This document shows positions 9,999 through 22,900 of a stretch of 64,000 nt of DNA, piece after piece. The DNA is from Bursaphelenchus xylophilus (lineage: Eukaryota; Nematoda; Chromadorea; Rhabditida; Aphelenchoididae). Under the pieces are notes generated by a model. It saw only the letters and a program-made list of their open reading frames with translations, was not told the origin of the DNA and made no database searches. The DNA is taken from assembly GCA_904066235.2 (NCBI GenBank), contig CAJFCV020000003.1, positions 1,488,001-1,552,000 of the forward strand, written 5' to 3'. Numbering within the stretch: position 1 is the first letter of the stretch; every line of letters starts with the position of its first letter. Made by a program: the position numbers and the translations under genes.

Positions 9999-12900
9999 TT
10001 ATTCTATAAACACATCCTTATTTACAGCCAGACTCTCTCGATAACCCCGACTGTTGTGCAATTGGTCAATGGGGACTCCGTGGATCGTGTTCGGAAACTG
10101 CACTGACATCAGCGACGCCGCGTGCAAAAGAACTCGCTTCAAACAGCAACATTGCAGTTCAGTTTCGTCCATGGTAAAGCATTTGCAGCCCATGCTCAGC
10201 TCCGTTATTCCCCAGTTTGAGAGCGAGCAGAAGTTGCGCATTTTTCGGTTATGAGCCATGGCGGTAGAGGAGATTCTATACGATGAATTGGTACGCTCGA
10301 AGTAAGCATGACCAACGGGGTTGAACGTCGCTGAAAACAAACAATTAAAGTGTCACGTGTACCGCTTTTCATGTTTTCGGGGCTTCGGTAGTTCAGCCCC
10401 CCACGAAAGGTAGTTCAAACCCCCACTGTTTTGCCCGTTTCATACCCCACATAATGAACAAATTAGAATAATACAAAAAATGTAAGTGGGGGTTTGATCT
10501 AAAACGTAGGGGGCTTTTTCTAAAACGGAGGGGGCTTGATCTAAAACGTAAGAGGCTTGATCTAAAACGTAGGGGGCTTGTGCTGGACCATACAACTTGG
10601 ATTAATTCTTTGAAATAAATTTTGGGGTTGAGAATGGACGAGGGGGTTGTACTGGGTCATGGGGGGCTAAACTGGACTGGGGGGGGCTGTACTACCTTAG
10701 CCCCATGTTTTCTCCCTATGCGTGAAGTGTTCCGCTTGTTGGTCATATGTGCCGTGGGGTCAACCACTAACGGGTCAGGTCTTTCCTTGTTAGGTAAGTT
10801 GTTCAAAAATGGGTCAAGTTTTCCCTCGTTGGGTCAATTGTTCAAAAATGGGTCATGTCTTCCCTTTTTGGGTAAATTGTTCAAAAATAGGTCAACTCTT
10901 CCTTTCTTAAGTAAGTTGTTCAAAAATGGGTCAACTCTTCCTTTCTTGGGTAAATTGTTCAAAAATGGGTCAACTCTCTCCTGTTTGGTCCAGTTTACCT
11001 TTGACGAGTCAACTTTTCTCCTCAAAAATGATGTCTATGCTGATGATTTGAGCTTTGCCTAGGACAAGTTTGATCTTTATGCGACAAGTCTTCCCCAACT
11101 GCGCCATGTCTTTCGCTCGCTTCCCAAGCAAAATCACTTTCCATAATACATTTCCCTCGGGCTTACCAACGCTTGTAATCGACATATTTTCGAAATTCAT
11201 GTGAAAAACTCCCATCAACTTGTCAAACTCCTTGTTGACGTCGATCAAATCGGCATGCGGAAAGAACACTCGTTCGGCGTATGGCAAGGTCTGCGGAAAT
11301 TCCTAAAAAATTTAATTGAAAAAATGGCCAACACAATTCAAAACTAACAACAATTTCCGGCGAATGCACGTTGGGCGGTCCAAAATGCAGCTTGTGTAGG
11401 CATTCGTTAAATAAATTGCGATACTTTCCGCCTTCCTGGAACTCCGCATTGCACGGGCTGTTCGGCGTGGCAAGGCAACAGGCAAAACAAGCGTCATTCC
11501 TAAAAAATATTATTGAAAAACCAATGACAGTCAGATGTTTCTGAGTCAAGTGTTTCTCTAAGTCAAGATTCACGATTTTGAGGGAGAATAGTATCATTAT
11601 GTCATAGTTAGGAAAAACAAGAAAAAATCCGAGTTTGTGTCAAGTGTTTCCCATCTGGGTCAAGTGTTTCCCTAAGTTAAGATTCACCAGTTTTGAGGGA
11701 AAATAGCGTCATTATGTCATAGTTAGGAAAATCCAGAAAAAACCCGAGTTTGTGTCAAGTATCTCCCACCTGGGTCAAGTGTTTCTCTCTGCCTTCTAAG
11801 CCGAGCCAAACGCGTTTCGAGGGAACGTTACGTCACATTTTAGTCTAATCCCAAAAAAATCGCGCTTGAGTCAAGTGTTTCCCACCAGGGTCAACTGTTT
11901 CTCTCGGCAAGCATTAGATGCAAAAACCTTAATGATCCATTTTTTCCAGATAGCAAATTTTCGCATAAACTCCCTGAACTTACAGTATCTCGATTCCCAC
12001 AGGTTTGTCTCTCATCCCATAGCATGGCTCATCCTTTTTCGCCGTCTCAAGGCCCCAAAACACATCCTCTACTATATAAACGCAGTAAGTATAATATCCC
12101 GTATCCACCGTTACGTTTATTTGGTCTTGGGTTAACAGTAAGCACTGAGTTTTCTGAAAACCGATTTGTTACGATTTCATGCGCAGAGTCACCTTAATCT
12201 TGTCCATTGTTTCCTTGTCCAAATGGTGCTGTTTGAACTTCTGGTCGCACGTCTTGTCGCTCATGCTCGCATTGCACATGCACAAGATCATCGTGACGTG
12301 CTGGTCCAGAAAACTGGAATCATTCTTCGTAGCGCCCTCCGCTGTGATGACTTTGATCATTTGCATCGTGCAATTGTCGGCTGCAGATTCCGGGTCGAAA
12401 TGGTTGACAATTTGGGCGGCAGAGATCTTCTCTGAAGTGGAAAAGGCAATATCAATACTGCAGTCGTAATTGGGGTGCAATTTTAATGAAGGACTCGGCA
12501 AGATCTTGATTCAACCAATAAAAGACTTATTCTACCGAAGAAAAAAACATGACTCAGTCAAAGGAAGAGTTGACCCGACCAGGAAAAGACTTGACCAACT
12601 CAGGAAAAGACTTGGTATTTTGAAAGAGAGACTTGACCCATTCAGGAAAAGACTTGGTATTTTGAAAGAGAGACTTGACCCACTCAGGAAAAGACTTGAT
12701 ATTTTGAAAGAGAGACTTGACCCACTCAGGAAAAGACTTGGTATCTTGAAAGAGAGACTTGACCCACTCAGGAAAAGACTTGACCCCGTATCTCTAAGAC
12801 TCACATTTCTCGACTACAACCCACGTGCACTCACCCAGCTCTGCGATGCTGCTTCCGTTCATGAAGTAAATTCTTCCACACAGTGATGTCCAGCCATGGT

Positions 12901-15467
12901 CCGTCCGCTTCACAATTAATGTGTAGTTACAATACGTAAAGTAGCCACCAGCCAGTTTCGACAGTACAAGTTGGTTCTGCTGATATTCAAAGAGAGTTTT
13001 GGTCGCCTGTCGAAAGACCCATACGATTGGAAAAGGGTCCGAATCTTCAAAGTAATTCACAACCTGAAAGAAGTAAATTTATTGCGCAAGGCTCCTCCCA
13101 AGAGACACAGCGTCTCCTTGGCTCATATGGAGGGAGCTGGGAGGAAACTTAACCAGCTCAATTAAAGACTTCCCCGTTAAAAAAACAACTTCATCCGGTC
13201 ATGAAGAGACTTGACCAGTCTATTAAAAGACTTGACCCGAAAGGCTTGACCCTTAGAGAAAAAGACTTGACCCGCTCAAGATAAGACTTGACCTATATAG
13301 AATGAGACTTAGCCCACTTGAGAAAGACTTGACCGTTTCAGAAAAACTTGACCAACGTTGGAAACACTTGTCCCACTCAAAGGAAAGGCTTCAATTATTC
13401 AGGAAAAGACTTGACCCACTCCGTAACAATCTTGCCTCTTAAAGAAAAAGACTAGGCCTACTCAGAAAAAGACTTGACCCACACGAAAAGATTTGATTCC
13501 TCCGCTAAACCACCAACCATCAAATGAAACAGTTGACCTACTCAAGAAAAGACTTTACGTCCCAGAGAAAGACTTGACCCTTATTGTTAGCCCACATAGG
13601 AAAAGATTTGACCGTTTCAGAAAAACTTGACCAACAAAGGAAAAACTGGACGCACGCAGAAAAGACTTGTCCCACTCAGAGAAAAGGCCTAACTTATCCA
13701 GGAAAAGACTTGACCCAATCCGTAACAATCTTGCCTCTCAGAGAAAAAGACTAGGCCTACTTAGAAAAAGACTTTACCCACACAAACAAGATTTGACCCC
13801 TCCGGAAAACCCCTAACCATCAAAGGAAACACTTGACCCGCTCAATAAGAGACTTGACCCCACAGAGAAAGACTTGACCCATTTCACTACCACTTTCTAT
13901 AATATCTGAATTCCGTCTCTGACTCCAAAACATTCGAACCTACCGTGACTTGCGGTGGCTCCCGCTCCACGTAAACCTCCGTCTCCCTGGCTGTAGCGTT
14001 TCGCTCGATCTCAAAGGTTGAACAACTCAGAGTCATCAAGATCTGATCTCCTTCCAATTTCCCCTTCAGACGAAGTCGTACTCCAAAACGCGGATGCTTG
14101 GGCATCCCCGACGAGTTTGAATTTCCTGTGGATGCCAACACCAGCTCGTCCGCGTCGTATTCTACCTTCCACAATACCTTGTCGCCTGAAATATGCAAGG
14201 CTACTCCCAGCCATATACGGCCGTTATTTATACCACCACAGATCCTAAGTCGGTGTCTCATGACTCATTTCCCGGACACGCAAGATTTACAACTCCCGAG
14301 CCACGCAACCATTGCCTTACCTTTCAGCTTAACCTTAAAATCAGCCGATCCTTCCATGGGCAAATAAAACTCCTTTCCTGGGATTTGCAGTAGTCGATTG
14401 GTCATGCTGGTGTCATTCCCGCACGGTGCACAAACGCCGACAAACGAGCTCGCTTTGCCGGACAAGAACATAACGTCTCTGAGCTGGAACTGGCAGTAGA
14501 ATGAAGCCTATAATCAGGTGAAATTAGGGCTCCCTTCAAACTTAAGCTTACATCAGAGCATGCGTGCTCGTATTTCTTATCAAAATCTTTGATGCGTTGC
14601 TCCATTGGGGTTCTCAATCTGGACGGGAGGGTTTGCGAAAAATCTTGTTTGCTCATTTCGAAGTTGGTGGTAAGTCTGGAAAAAATGTGGAAAAAGTTTC
14701 GTAGAAGGACCCATAAAAGTCAATGCAAGTTTCTCCCAGGTAAGAAAAAAAGAAGCTAAGCCTAAGCGCTAATCTAAGCTCAGTTTTACAGTAACGGACC
14801 TGATCCAATGGCAAAAAACGTACCGTTTTGCATCCGGGAAGTAGCAAAAAACGTAGCAAAATGCCTCCCTGTCCAACTAAAAAAATCCCTTTTTGAAGGG
14901 TCCTTTCCCTCACAAAGCTAGCGCACTTTTAAAGTCGGGGATTTCTCACTTGAAAAGGGAGGTAGTTTGCCACATTTTTTGATACTTTCCGGTTGCAAAA
15001 TGGTCCTTTTTTTGCCACTGGATCAGGTCCGTCACTGTAGTTTAGGCCTAGCCTAAGCGTGGATTAGCGCTGGCTTCAATTTTCTATCTCCTGGGCGCAG
15101 CTTGCGTCGACTATTCTTTTATTTGACTCATGGCAAGTCTGCGGAACTTATTCCAAAAGCCCCGGAAAACAAGATGTTTTAAAAAAACGCCACTTACAGT
15201 CTTTCTCGCATGCTGGGAAGAGCAAAGTAACTGTCACACGAGGACACATTCAATGGAATCTGTAAATATGAAGAGATTAGAATCGCACTTGATTCTTTCC
15301 GAATCCGCTCTTACCCGTCTCTCTAGTACATCCACGCAAGACTGGGTCTTGCCTTCCAAGCGATTCATCGGCATCTCCACCAGTTGTTTTATGGTCTGCA
15401 CCTGGACAGTTGCGGCTGTGCCGATCAACATGCAGAGAATATGAAGATTCGCAGAGACGACCGCCAT
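9999..15467 (-). CDS. Copy B: secreted cysteine-rich protein, 11 exons, 674 aa
   Basis: Exons on minus: 15467-15315, 15259-15198, 14675-14552, 14507-14321, 14185-13944, 13063-12835, 12431-12193, 12153-11984, 11499-11349, 11302-11167, 10330-9999. The sum is 2025 nt with no internal stop. Every exon boundary and phase matches copy A. The exons, and even intron repeats, are very close to A, pointing to a recent tandem duplication or gene conversion. Signal peptide MAVVSANLHILCMLIGTAAT at residues 1-20. Cysteine clusters CAPC (exon 4), YCNY and LCGR (exon 6), CMC (exon 7), YCVY (exon 8), CFACC (exon 9) and QCCCL (exon 11). The carboxyl end is shortened to DVFIE compared with copy A. Secreted function unknown. 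Confidence 0.8.
10379..10704. mobile_element. MITE with 8-bp target duplication (hAT-like)
   Basis: Ends GGGGCTTCGGTAGTTCAGCC and TGTACTACCTTAGCCCC are inverted repeats, flanked by ATGTTTTC on both sides (10371-10378, 10705-10712). An 8-bp duplication is typical of hAT transposases. The interior is a G-rich run of repeated CTAAAACGTAGGGGGC units. It is inserted in intron 10 of copy B; a shorter relative is at 19319. Confidence 0.75.
10720..11035 (+). repeat. Repeat array in copy B intron 10
   Basis: About eight units of GGGTCAACTCTTCC with TAAATTGTTCAAAAA spacers, the same unit as copy A intron 10, shorter by a few repeats. Plus orientation GTCAA, so CTTGAC-like in the transcript. Confidence 0.85.
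11530..11905 (+). repeat. Repeat array in copy B intron 8
   Basis: Compound units with paired GTCAAGTGTTTC motifs around CCCATCTGGG, matching copy A intron 8. The palindromic tRNA-carrying element present in A intron 8 is absent here, which dates that insertion after the A/B split or marks its loss from B. Confidence 0.85.
12545..12785 (+). repeat. Repeat array in copy B intron 6
   Basis: Four near-perfect 60-base units, each built from AGACTTGACCCACTCAGGAA and GACTTGGTATTTTGAAAGAG. Much shorter than the homologous array in copy A, showing fast length change between close paralogues. Confidence 0.9.
13190..13880 (+). repeat. Repeat array in copy B intron 5
   Basis: Degenerate AAGACTTGACCC units, partly duplicated in a block of about 220 bases (13,400-13,620 against 13,660-13,870). 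Plus strand reads CTTGAC; the transcript reads GTCAAG. Confidence 0.85.
14789..15037. mobile_element. MITE M2 in copy B intron 2
   Basis: Ends CAGTAACGGACCTGATCCA and the complement, flanked by TA on both sides. Same family and same intron as the copies in gene A. Confidence 0.8.
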
Positions 15468-15515
15468 TTTTGGTAAGAGAAGTGAAGAAGAATGAGCTGC
15501 TAGAGAGATTCTATG

Positions 15516-15523
15516 CTTATATC
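15516..15523 (-). promoter_or_regulatory. TATA-like box of copy B
   Basis: GATATAAG on minus about 50 bases before the start codon, in the same context as in copy A. Confidence 0.4.
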
Positions 15524-15614
15524 AATTTGCATTTTGTGGGATTTGATTTTTTTTATTATATTTCTTCTCTGATGCAGAATGCCACACAAAAAAATCCAAC
15601 ACCGAATAAGTGAT

Positions 15615-16022
15615 TTTTTTAGGAAAAAGTTCCTTATTTTGGCCACAACAAAGGTACTCCGCGAACTGCGCCCAAGCTTGGGCACTAAAGTTAGAAAAAA
15701 ACGCTTCGACCTAGCTGGAACTGAATTACTATAATAGCTCTATAGTTTTAAGGGTACCTACAAAGGCTATGACGACTCATTTAGTTCCATACGGAGGCAA
15801 TAAGTTTAGTTCCGGACATGTTTCATCGTATAAAGTGTAAAATCACAGGCTGCAGCCGTTTTTGAAGGGTAAGGTGGTACGTAAAAAAGAAGGTACCTCA
15901 CTAACCACATCCACTGTCCGGGCATTGACAACGATGAATTGAGCGTGCACGCTAAATTTGGGCTAATTCCGACCAGTTTCCGCAAAGTTATAAGTTGTGG
16001 CCAAAATAAGGAACTTTTACCT
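15615..16022. mobile_element. Palindromic element between copies B and C
   Basis: Inverted ends GTTCCTTATTTTGGCCACAA near 15629 and the complement near 16010, preceded by A-rich sequence. No coding frame. It lies upstream of copy B and downstream of copy C, so it may touch regulatory sequence of B. Confidence 0.65.
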
Positions 16023-16102
16023 TTTTTTATTTTATTTTTTCATTATTTTTATTTTTCTGATGCAGAATGCCACAAAAAAATCAAACGCCAAATAACTAAT
16101 AT

Positions 16103-19100
16103 TTATTCTTCTTCAAACACATCCTTATTTACAGCCACACTTTCTCGGTAGGCCCAACTATAATTCAATTCGTCAATGGGGTCTCCCTGAATCTTCTTCC
16201 GAAACTGCAGTGACATCAGCCTGGCCGCATCGGCCAGAGCTCGCTTCAAACAACAGCATTGCAGGTCGGTTTCGTTGACGACAAAACATCTGCAGCCCAT
16301 GGTCAACTCCATTTTTCGCCAAGTTGAGATTGAGCACAAGGTGCGCATTTTTCGGTTCCGATGCGTGGCGTTAGAGGAGATTTTATACGAGAAATCGGAC
16401 ACACGCTCGAAGTAAGCATGGCCAATGGGGTTGAATGTCGCTGAAAACAAAAAATAAAAGTGTCAAGTCTACCGCTTTTAGGTCAAGTTTGCTTTCTCTC
16501 AAGTCAAATGCTTCGCGGGTCAAGTCTTCTGCTTGTGGGTCATATATGCCGCCAGTGGGGTCAACCTCTAACGGATAGTACCACTAGCCGAATAACGGGT
16601 CAAGTCTTCCTTTCTTGGGTAAATTGTTCAAAAATGGGTCAACTTTTCTTTTCTTGGGTCAACTGTTAAAACTGGGTCAAGTCTTCCCTCCTTGGGCAGT
16701 CTTCCGGTTACTGGGTAAATGATTCAAAAATGGGTCAAGTTTTATTTTCTTGGGTCAACTGTTAAAAATGGGTCAAGGTTTCCCCCCTTGGGCAGCCTTC
16801 CCTTCCTGGGTAAATGATTCAAAAATGGGTCAAGTCTTGTCTTTTTGGGTCAATTGTTCAAAAATGGGTCAAGTCTTGTCTCTTTTGGTCATTTGTTCAA
16901 AAATGGGTCAAGTCTTCTCTTTTAGAGTAAACAGTTGGAAATGGTTCAAGTCTCCCCTTATTAGGTAAATCGCTCAAAATGGGTCAGCCCTATCTCTCTC
17001 TGATTTGGTCAAGCCTACTTTTTACGACACAAACCTTATCCTCAAGAGTGATGTCTATGTCTAATGACTCAAGTTTTCCCTACGACAAACTTGATCTATT
17101 TGCGTCAAGTCTTCCACTAACCCTCCATGTGCTTCCCCCGCCTCCCAAACAAAATTAACTACCACAATACTTTCCCCTCGAACTTACCAACGCTTGTAAT
17201 CAAGAAATTTCTCAAATCCATGTGAAAAAATCCCATCAACTTGTCAAACTCCTTGTTCACATCGATCAAATCGGCTCGTGGAAGGAGCACATGTTGGGCG
17301 TATGGCAGTGTCTTCGGAAATTCCTAAAAAATTTTGATTTACAAAAAATTGGTCGGTGCAAAAATGCAAACTTACAAAAACTTCCAGCGAATGCAAATTG
17401 GGTTTTCCGTATCGCAACTTATACTGGCACTCGTTAAATACACCGAGAAAAGGTGTGCCTTTCCGGAATTTCATATTGCACGGGTATTCCGGTGAGGCGT
17501 GGCAACAGGCATAGCATGCGCCTTTCCTTAAAAAACTATTTATTTTCAAGAACCCAATTCTCATTTGATCAAAGTTGGTCAAGTATTGTCGTCAGAGTCA
17601 AGTGTTTCTCTCCACGACTCGAGTCAAAATGCACTAGTTTTGAAAGAAAATTGCGTCAACATGTCATATTTAGGCCAATCAAAAAAAAATCGCGCTTGAG
17701 TCAAGTGTTCCCCCCATCTGGGTCAAGTGTTTCTCTCCGGGACCAAGGTCAAGATTCACGAGTTTTGAGGTAAAATAGTGTGAATAGGCCGCAGTTAGGC
17801 CAGTCCCGAAAAAGTCCCAGTATGAGTCAAGTGTTTTTCCGTTTGGGTCAAGTGTCTCTCTCTCTGCATCCTGAGTCAAAATACAAAGTTTTTGAGAGAA
17901 AATAGTGTCAACACGTCATAGTTAGCGCAATCATAAAAAAATCCGCGTTTGAGTCAAGTGTTACCCATCTGGGTCAAGTGTTTCTCTGGGCAAGCGCAAG
18001 TCAAAATGCCGAAATCTTGATGATAAATATAGACAAAATGCCATATAGCTACATTCCAAGTGCCCAAGGACCTCGTTCAAGTCATTTCTTGTTTGAGTCA
18101 AAGTGTTCTCCTCACACCTTATTTTTAAAAATCAACAAAAACTAAGCGTCTACATGTTAATTTTCGCACAAAAACAATGAACTTACCATATTCTTGCCCG
18201 CACAGGTTCGTCGTTCATGGTATAGCACGGCTCACCTCTGAACACAGTCGTGACGCCCCAAAGCCTAGTCTCTGAATAAACACAGTAGCTATAGTATCCC
18301 GTCGACGCAGTTGCGTTTATTTGGTGTTGTTCTTTGTGTAAGCATGTAGTTTGCTGAAAACCAATTTGTTTTTATTTCATGCGCAGAGTTACCGTAATAC
18401 TCGCAATTGTTCTCGGGTCCAACGGGTTCTCGTTGAACCTTTTGTCGCACCTCCGGTCGCTCATGCTCGCATTGCACATGCACAAGATCGTCGTGACGTG
18501 TTGGCCCCAAAAAATGGATTCGTTCTTCCTAGCGCCCTCCGAATGCACGACTCTGATCATTTGCATCGTGCACCGGTCGACTGAAAGTTCCGGCTGGAAT
18601 TTGTTGACAACTAGAACGGCCGCGATCTTCTCTGAAATGAAAAAGGCGATAAAGAATGTGCACCTGTAAATCGGGCGTAATTTTTATAACTTGGGAAGCT
18701 GGGGGAAAGACTTTCTTCAGTGCACGACCCAGTCAAAGAAAGACTTGACCCACTCAGGAAAAGACTTTGTCCATCGGGGGAAGACTTGACCCACTCAGGA
18801 AAAGACTTCGCAAATAGAAGGAAAGGCTTGACCCACTAAGGGAAAAGACTTGGTTACCTGAGAAGACCGTTTAGCCCAGCCATAGGAAGACTTGACCCAA
18901 TTCGGAAAAGACTTCGTCCATTGAAAGAAAGACTTGACCCACTTAGGGAAAGACTTTGTCCATTGAAAGAAAGACTTGACATACTCAGGGAAAGGCTTGT
19001 CCACCTTAGAAAACCCCTCTGCGAAGCCATAGGAAAACTTGGCCTGTTCTATAAAACACTACATCCATTGAAGAAAAGACTTGACCCACTTAGTAAAAGA

Positions 19101-22100
19101 CTTCGCAACCAGAAGGAACAGCTTGACCCACTAAAGGAAAAGACTTGGTTACCTGAGAAGACCGTTTAGCCCAGCCACAGGAGGACTTGACCCAGTGAGG
19201 AAAAGACTTCGTCCATTGAAAGAAAGACTTGACCCACTTAGGGAAAGACTTCGCAAATAGAAGGAAAGACTTGGCTACCTGAGAAGACCGTTCAGCCCAG
19301 CCATAGGAAGACTTTGGCCGGGGCGTGGTGGTTCAGCCCACCACGGAAGGTAGTTCAAACCCCCCTGGGGGCTGTACTACCTTAGCCCCGACTTGGCCTA
19401 CTCAGGGAAAGACTTTTCGAAGATCGAAACTTTTCGACTACAACCCGCGTGCACTCACCCAGCTCCGCGTTACTGCTTCCATTGATGAAATAAATTCTTC
19501 CACACAGTGATGTCCAGCCGTCGTTCGACAACTTGGCAATTGAGGTGTAGTTACAATACGTGAAGAAGCTACCAGCCAGTTCCGACAGTCCGAGGTATCC
19601 CTGCTGACTTTTAAAGAAAGAAGTTGCGGACGCCCATTGAGGCACCCATACCATTGGAAAGGGGATCATTTTGTCAAAGTGGAAGACCGTCTGAAAGAAG
19701 TAAATTTATTACGAAAAGCTACCCCAGGAAATACCTTTGCTAGACCCTACGGAAAGAAACATCACTAGGGGAGAAAACTTGACCCGCTCAAGAAGAAATG
19801 ACCCATTAAGGAAGCGACTAGACCCACTAAACAATATGTTGGACCTTCCTAGCGAAACACTTGACCCACTCAGCAAAAGTCCTGTCCCTTAGAGGAAGAC
19901 TTAGGAAAAGACTTGACCCGCCCAGAAAAACCTCTTCACATTAAAAGAAAAGGCTCCATCCAGGAAAAAACTTGACCCACCCAGCAAAAGACCTGTTATA
20001 TCAAAGAAAAGACGGCCATTTAGGAAAAAACTTGACCGGTCCAGAAAAAAACTTTTTCAAAATTCCGAGAAAAAGTTTGACACATCCATAGGATCTGCCC
20101 GACCAATTAATGACTTCGCCCTCACAGAGAAAGAATTGTCCCACTCAAGGAAAGGCTTGGTATATCCAGGAAAACACTTGGCCCGCTCAGTAAAAGTCTG
20201 GCCGCTAAGAAAAAAGACTTGGCTCATCTTGGAAAAGGCTTTACTCTTACAGGAAAACACTTGACCCGGTCAAGAAAAGGCTCGACCTATACAGGAAAAG
20301 ACTTGACACACCTAGTAAAAGACCTAACCCATCAAAAAAGGCTTGACCTTCCCGGAGAAAGACTTGACCCTCACAAGGAAAGACTTGTCTTACCAAAAAA
20401 AGGCTTGTGAGGCACTCAGGGGCAGACTTGACCCGCTTCACTTCACCAAGCTTAACATGAAAATTTCCCCCAAATTCAAACCATCCGAACCTACCGTAAC
20501 TTGATGCGGATCCCGTCGCACGAAAACTTTGGGTTTCTTGATTTGACGCTTTTTACGTTCGGCCACAAACGTTGAATAACTCAGAGTCATCGAGAGGTTA
20601 CCGCCTTTTTCCTTCCCCGTCAGAGAGAGCCGTACCGCAAAGGTGGGAGATTGAAGCCACTTTGACGAGTTGCCTGTGGTCGACAACAATAGCTCGTCCG
20701 CGTTGTGGTCTATCACCCACTGTTTACCTTCGGCTGAAATATTAGTATCAGACATGGGGAGTTTCGCAACGTCACGAAAAATATAAGCACTTTATGAAAA
20801 TACTAATAAATGTTCTGTAAAAAACATCAATTTTTCTCCGATTTCTTCCTAGAATCTTAACGTGTCAGCCATGTCATACATTGCAACATAACATTGAAAT
20901 CGATAGATCCTTCCATGGGCAAGAAAAACTGCTCGTTGGGGGTCTGCAGCAGTCGATTGATCGTCTTAACCTCATTAGGTTTGCACGGTGCACAAACGCC
21001 GAGCAATGAGCTGATGGACGTTGCCGGAAACACAACGTCTCTGAGCAGGAACTGGCAGTAGAACGGAGCCTAAAGAGGTGTGAAATTACAGAGGGGTGGA
21101 TGTCTTTTTTCTTGGTCATACATATAAATAATGAACAAAACAAATCTCGAAAAATATAGTCATGCCAGCTTCCCTGGACATGTACATGTTGCGTGATAAA
21201 ACTTCACAGCGCGTTGTTCCTTTACACTTCGCATTATCTGTCGCAAGTGCAAAATTTTGGGCGACACGGTCGAACAGCCTAGCGCCGCAGTGACTTTTTA
21301 AATGCGCGGGGCAAAAGGTGCATAGTGCCGAAAACTTGCGGCAAAAAGTCTACGCACTTTTGAAACCGCGTACTATGAAACTCACTAGTTTCACAATCTG
21401 TCGTAAAAGTAGTGAGCAAAATATCGCTGCGCCAGTTGTGTTGCCGAAGTGAAAAACAACTTGATTTTGCCGCGACACAATTCATTTTCTCGGCAGGGGC
21501 CAATGCGCTATCTGAAGGTTTGCTGAAAATTCTAGGGCGCAGCTCGGAGAACTGGCACGGGCGCAGCTCGCGTCCTGGGCGCAGCTCGAAAACAAGCTGA
21601 AGCTTAACTCCGGTGGAAACGTCATTTTCCGAGCTGCGCCCGAGATGCGAGCTGCGCCCGTGCCAATTTTCCGAGGTGCGCCCATGATGATTTTCAGTAA
21701 ACTTTCAGATGGCGCATTGGCCCCAGCGCTGCGATTTTCGACGCTACAGATTGCTCATTATTTTCCCGACAAACTGATATTCCCCTCAACCTTAACCTTA
21801 CATTAGAGCATTCCTTCTTGAATTTCTCATCGAAATCTTTGATGCGTTGCTCCATAGGTGCCTTCAAGCTGTCTGGGAGGCCTTGGATTAATTTCTTTTT
21901 GCTAATGACAGTACTGGGTTCAATTCTGAAAAAAAATATATTCAAAAAATCAAAAACAAAATATTTTAAAACACGCCATTTTTTAAAACTTACACTGCTC
22001 GTCTACCGGAAATAACAAAGTAACTGTCGCATGAAGGCACATCCAATGGAATCTACAAACATGGAGTGATTACAATTCCACTCAATTCTTCCAAAATCCC

Positions 22101-22258
22101 CTTACCTGTCTCCCGAATTGGTCCACACAAGACTTGTTCTTGCCTTCCAAGCGATTCATCGGCGCCTCCACCACTTGTTTTATGGTATCCACCTGAACAG
22201 TCGCGGCGGTGCCCATCAACATGCAGAGAATATGAAGATTCGCGAAGACGACCGCCAT
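16103..22258 (-). CDS. Copy C: secreted cysteine-rich protein, 11 exons, 675 aa
   Basis: Exons on minus: 22258-22106, 22052-21994, 21925-21802, 21069-20880, 20733-20495, 19690-19459, 18631-18393, 18353-18187, 17526-17376, 17323-17188, 16440-16103. The sum of 2028 nt is open. Exon 4 uses donor GTATGA and exon 9 acceptor TTAAG, both weaker than in the paralogues. Signal peptide MAVVFANLHILCMLMGTAAT. Conserved cysteines: CAPC in exon 4, YCNY and LCGR in exon 6, CMC in exon 7, YCVY in exon 8, CYACC in exon 9; exon 11 keeps a CC pair. More diverged from A and B than they are from each other, so it arose in an earlier duplication. Function unknown, presumed extracellular. Confidence 0.78.
16455..17055 (+). 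repeat. Repeat array in copy C intron 10
   Basis: Units of GGGTCAAGTCTTCC with TTGGGTAAATTGTTCAAAAA spacers, plus orientation GTCAAG. Homologous to intron 10 arrays of A and B but with GTCAAG in place of GTCAAC in most units. Confidence 0.85.
17578..18110 (+). repeat. Repeat array in copy C intron 8
   Basis: Four compound units with paired GTCAAGTGTTTC motifs around CATCTGGG, as in A and B intron 8. Confidence 0.85.
18730..19315 (+). repeat. Repeat array in copy C intron 6
   Basis: Units of AAGACTTGACCCACTCAGG and AAAGACTTCGTCCATTGAAAG in higher-order blocks that also include GAGAAGACCGTTTAGCCCAG. Plus orientation CTTGAC. Confidence 0.85.
19319..19389. mobile_element. Short relative of the 10379 MITE
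   Basis: About 70 bases with ends GGGGCGTGGTGGTTCAGCCC and GCTGTACTACCTTAGCCCC, flanked by imperfect copies of GACTTGGCC. An internally deleted form of the hAT-like element in copy B, inserted in copy C intron 6. Confidence 0.6.
19740..20445 (+). repeat. Repeat array in copy C intron 5
   Basis: Degenerate GGAAAAGACTTGACCC units over about 700 bases, plus orientation CTTGAC as in intron 5 of A and B. Confidence 0.85.
21396..21780. mobile_element. MITE M1 interrupted by MITE M3
   Basis: An M1 element (right end CATTATTTTCCCGACAAACTGATA in part, left end with TCTGTCG near 21396) is split by an element at 21496-21724 with ends GGGGCCAATGCGCTATCTGA and complement. The M3 interior carries several GGGCGCAGCTCG repeats. 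Both lie in intron 3 of copy C. Nesting shows M3 moved after M1. Confidence 0.7.
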
Positions 22259-22489
22259 TTTTGGTAAGAGAATTGAAGAAGAATGAGTTGATAGAGAGAT
22301 TCGCTGCTCATTTCAATTTTCACTTTTGTGGACTTTTTTTATTTTATTTTTTCTAATTTTGCCCCAGTTTTCTGTTTTCGATGGAGAACGAAGAGGCCCC
22401 CCAAAACGAAGAGGCCCTATTTTGTACTATAAAAATACTGAGTTTATCCTGGCTCAAAAAGGATAACATAATGACCAAATTTTCCATGC

Positions 22490-22830
22490 GTATAGCTGGT
22501 TTCAATAATGGGTCAAGTTTTTTCCCAGTGAGTCAAGATTTCCTTTTTCGGGTCAAGTCTCTCTTTCAAAAGCCAATCCTATTTTTAGATGTGCTCGAAA
22601 AAGAAGATTTAATGTTTAAATTTTCCATGTATGGCTGGTTTCAATAATGGGTCAAGTTTCTTCCCAGTGAGTCAAGTCTTCTTTTTTTGGGCCAAGTCTC
22701 TCTTTCAAAATACAAACTTTTTTTGGTGTGGCTCAAAAAGGACGATACAATTTTCAAATCTTACATGGCTGTTTTCAGCAAGGGTCAAGTTTTCTCCCAA
22801 TGAGTCAAGTCTTCCTCTTTTGAGGCAAAT
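22490..22830 (+). repeat. GTCAAG repeats downstream of copy D
   Basis: Three higher-order units of about 130 bases containing GGGTCAAGTTTTTTCCCAGT and GAGTCAAG motifs. The mirror-image region downstream of copy E (29380-29580) has matching units in the opposite orientation. Confidence 0.75.
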
Positions 22831-22900
22831 CTCTCATTTGAAAGCCATTTTTTAAAGCTCCCTGATTCCAGGTCAGAATTCCAAATTTTTTCAATAATTT

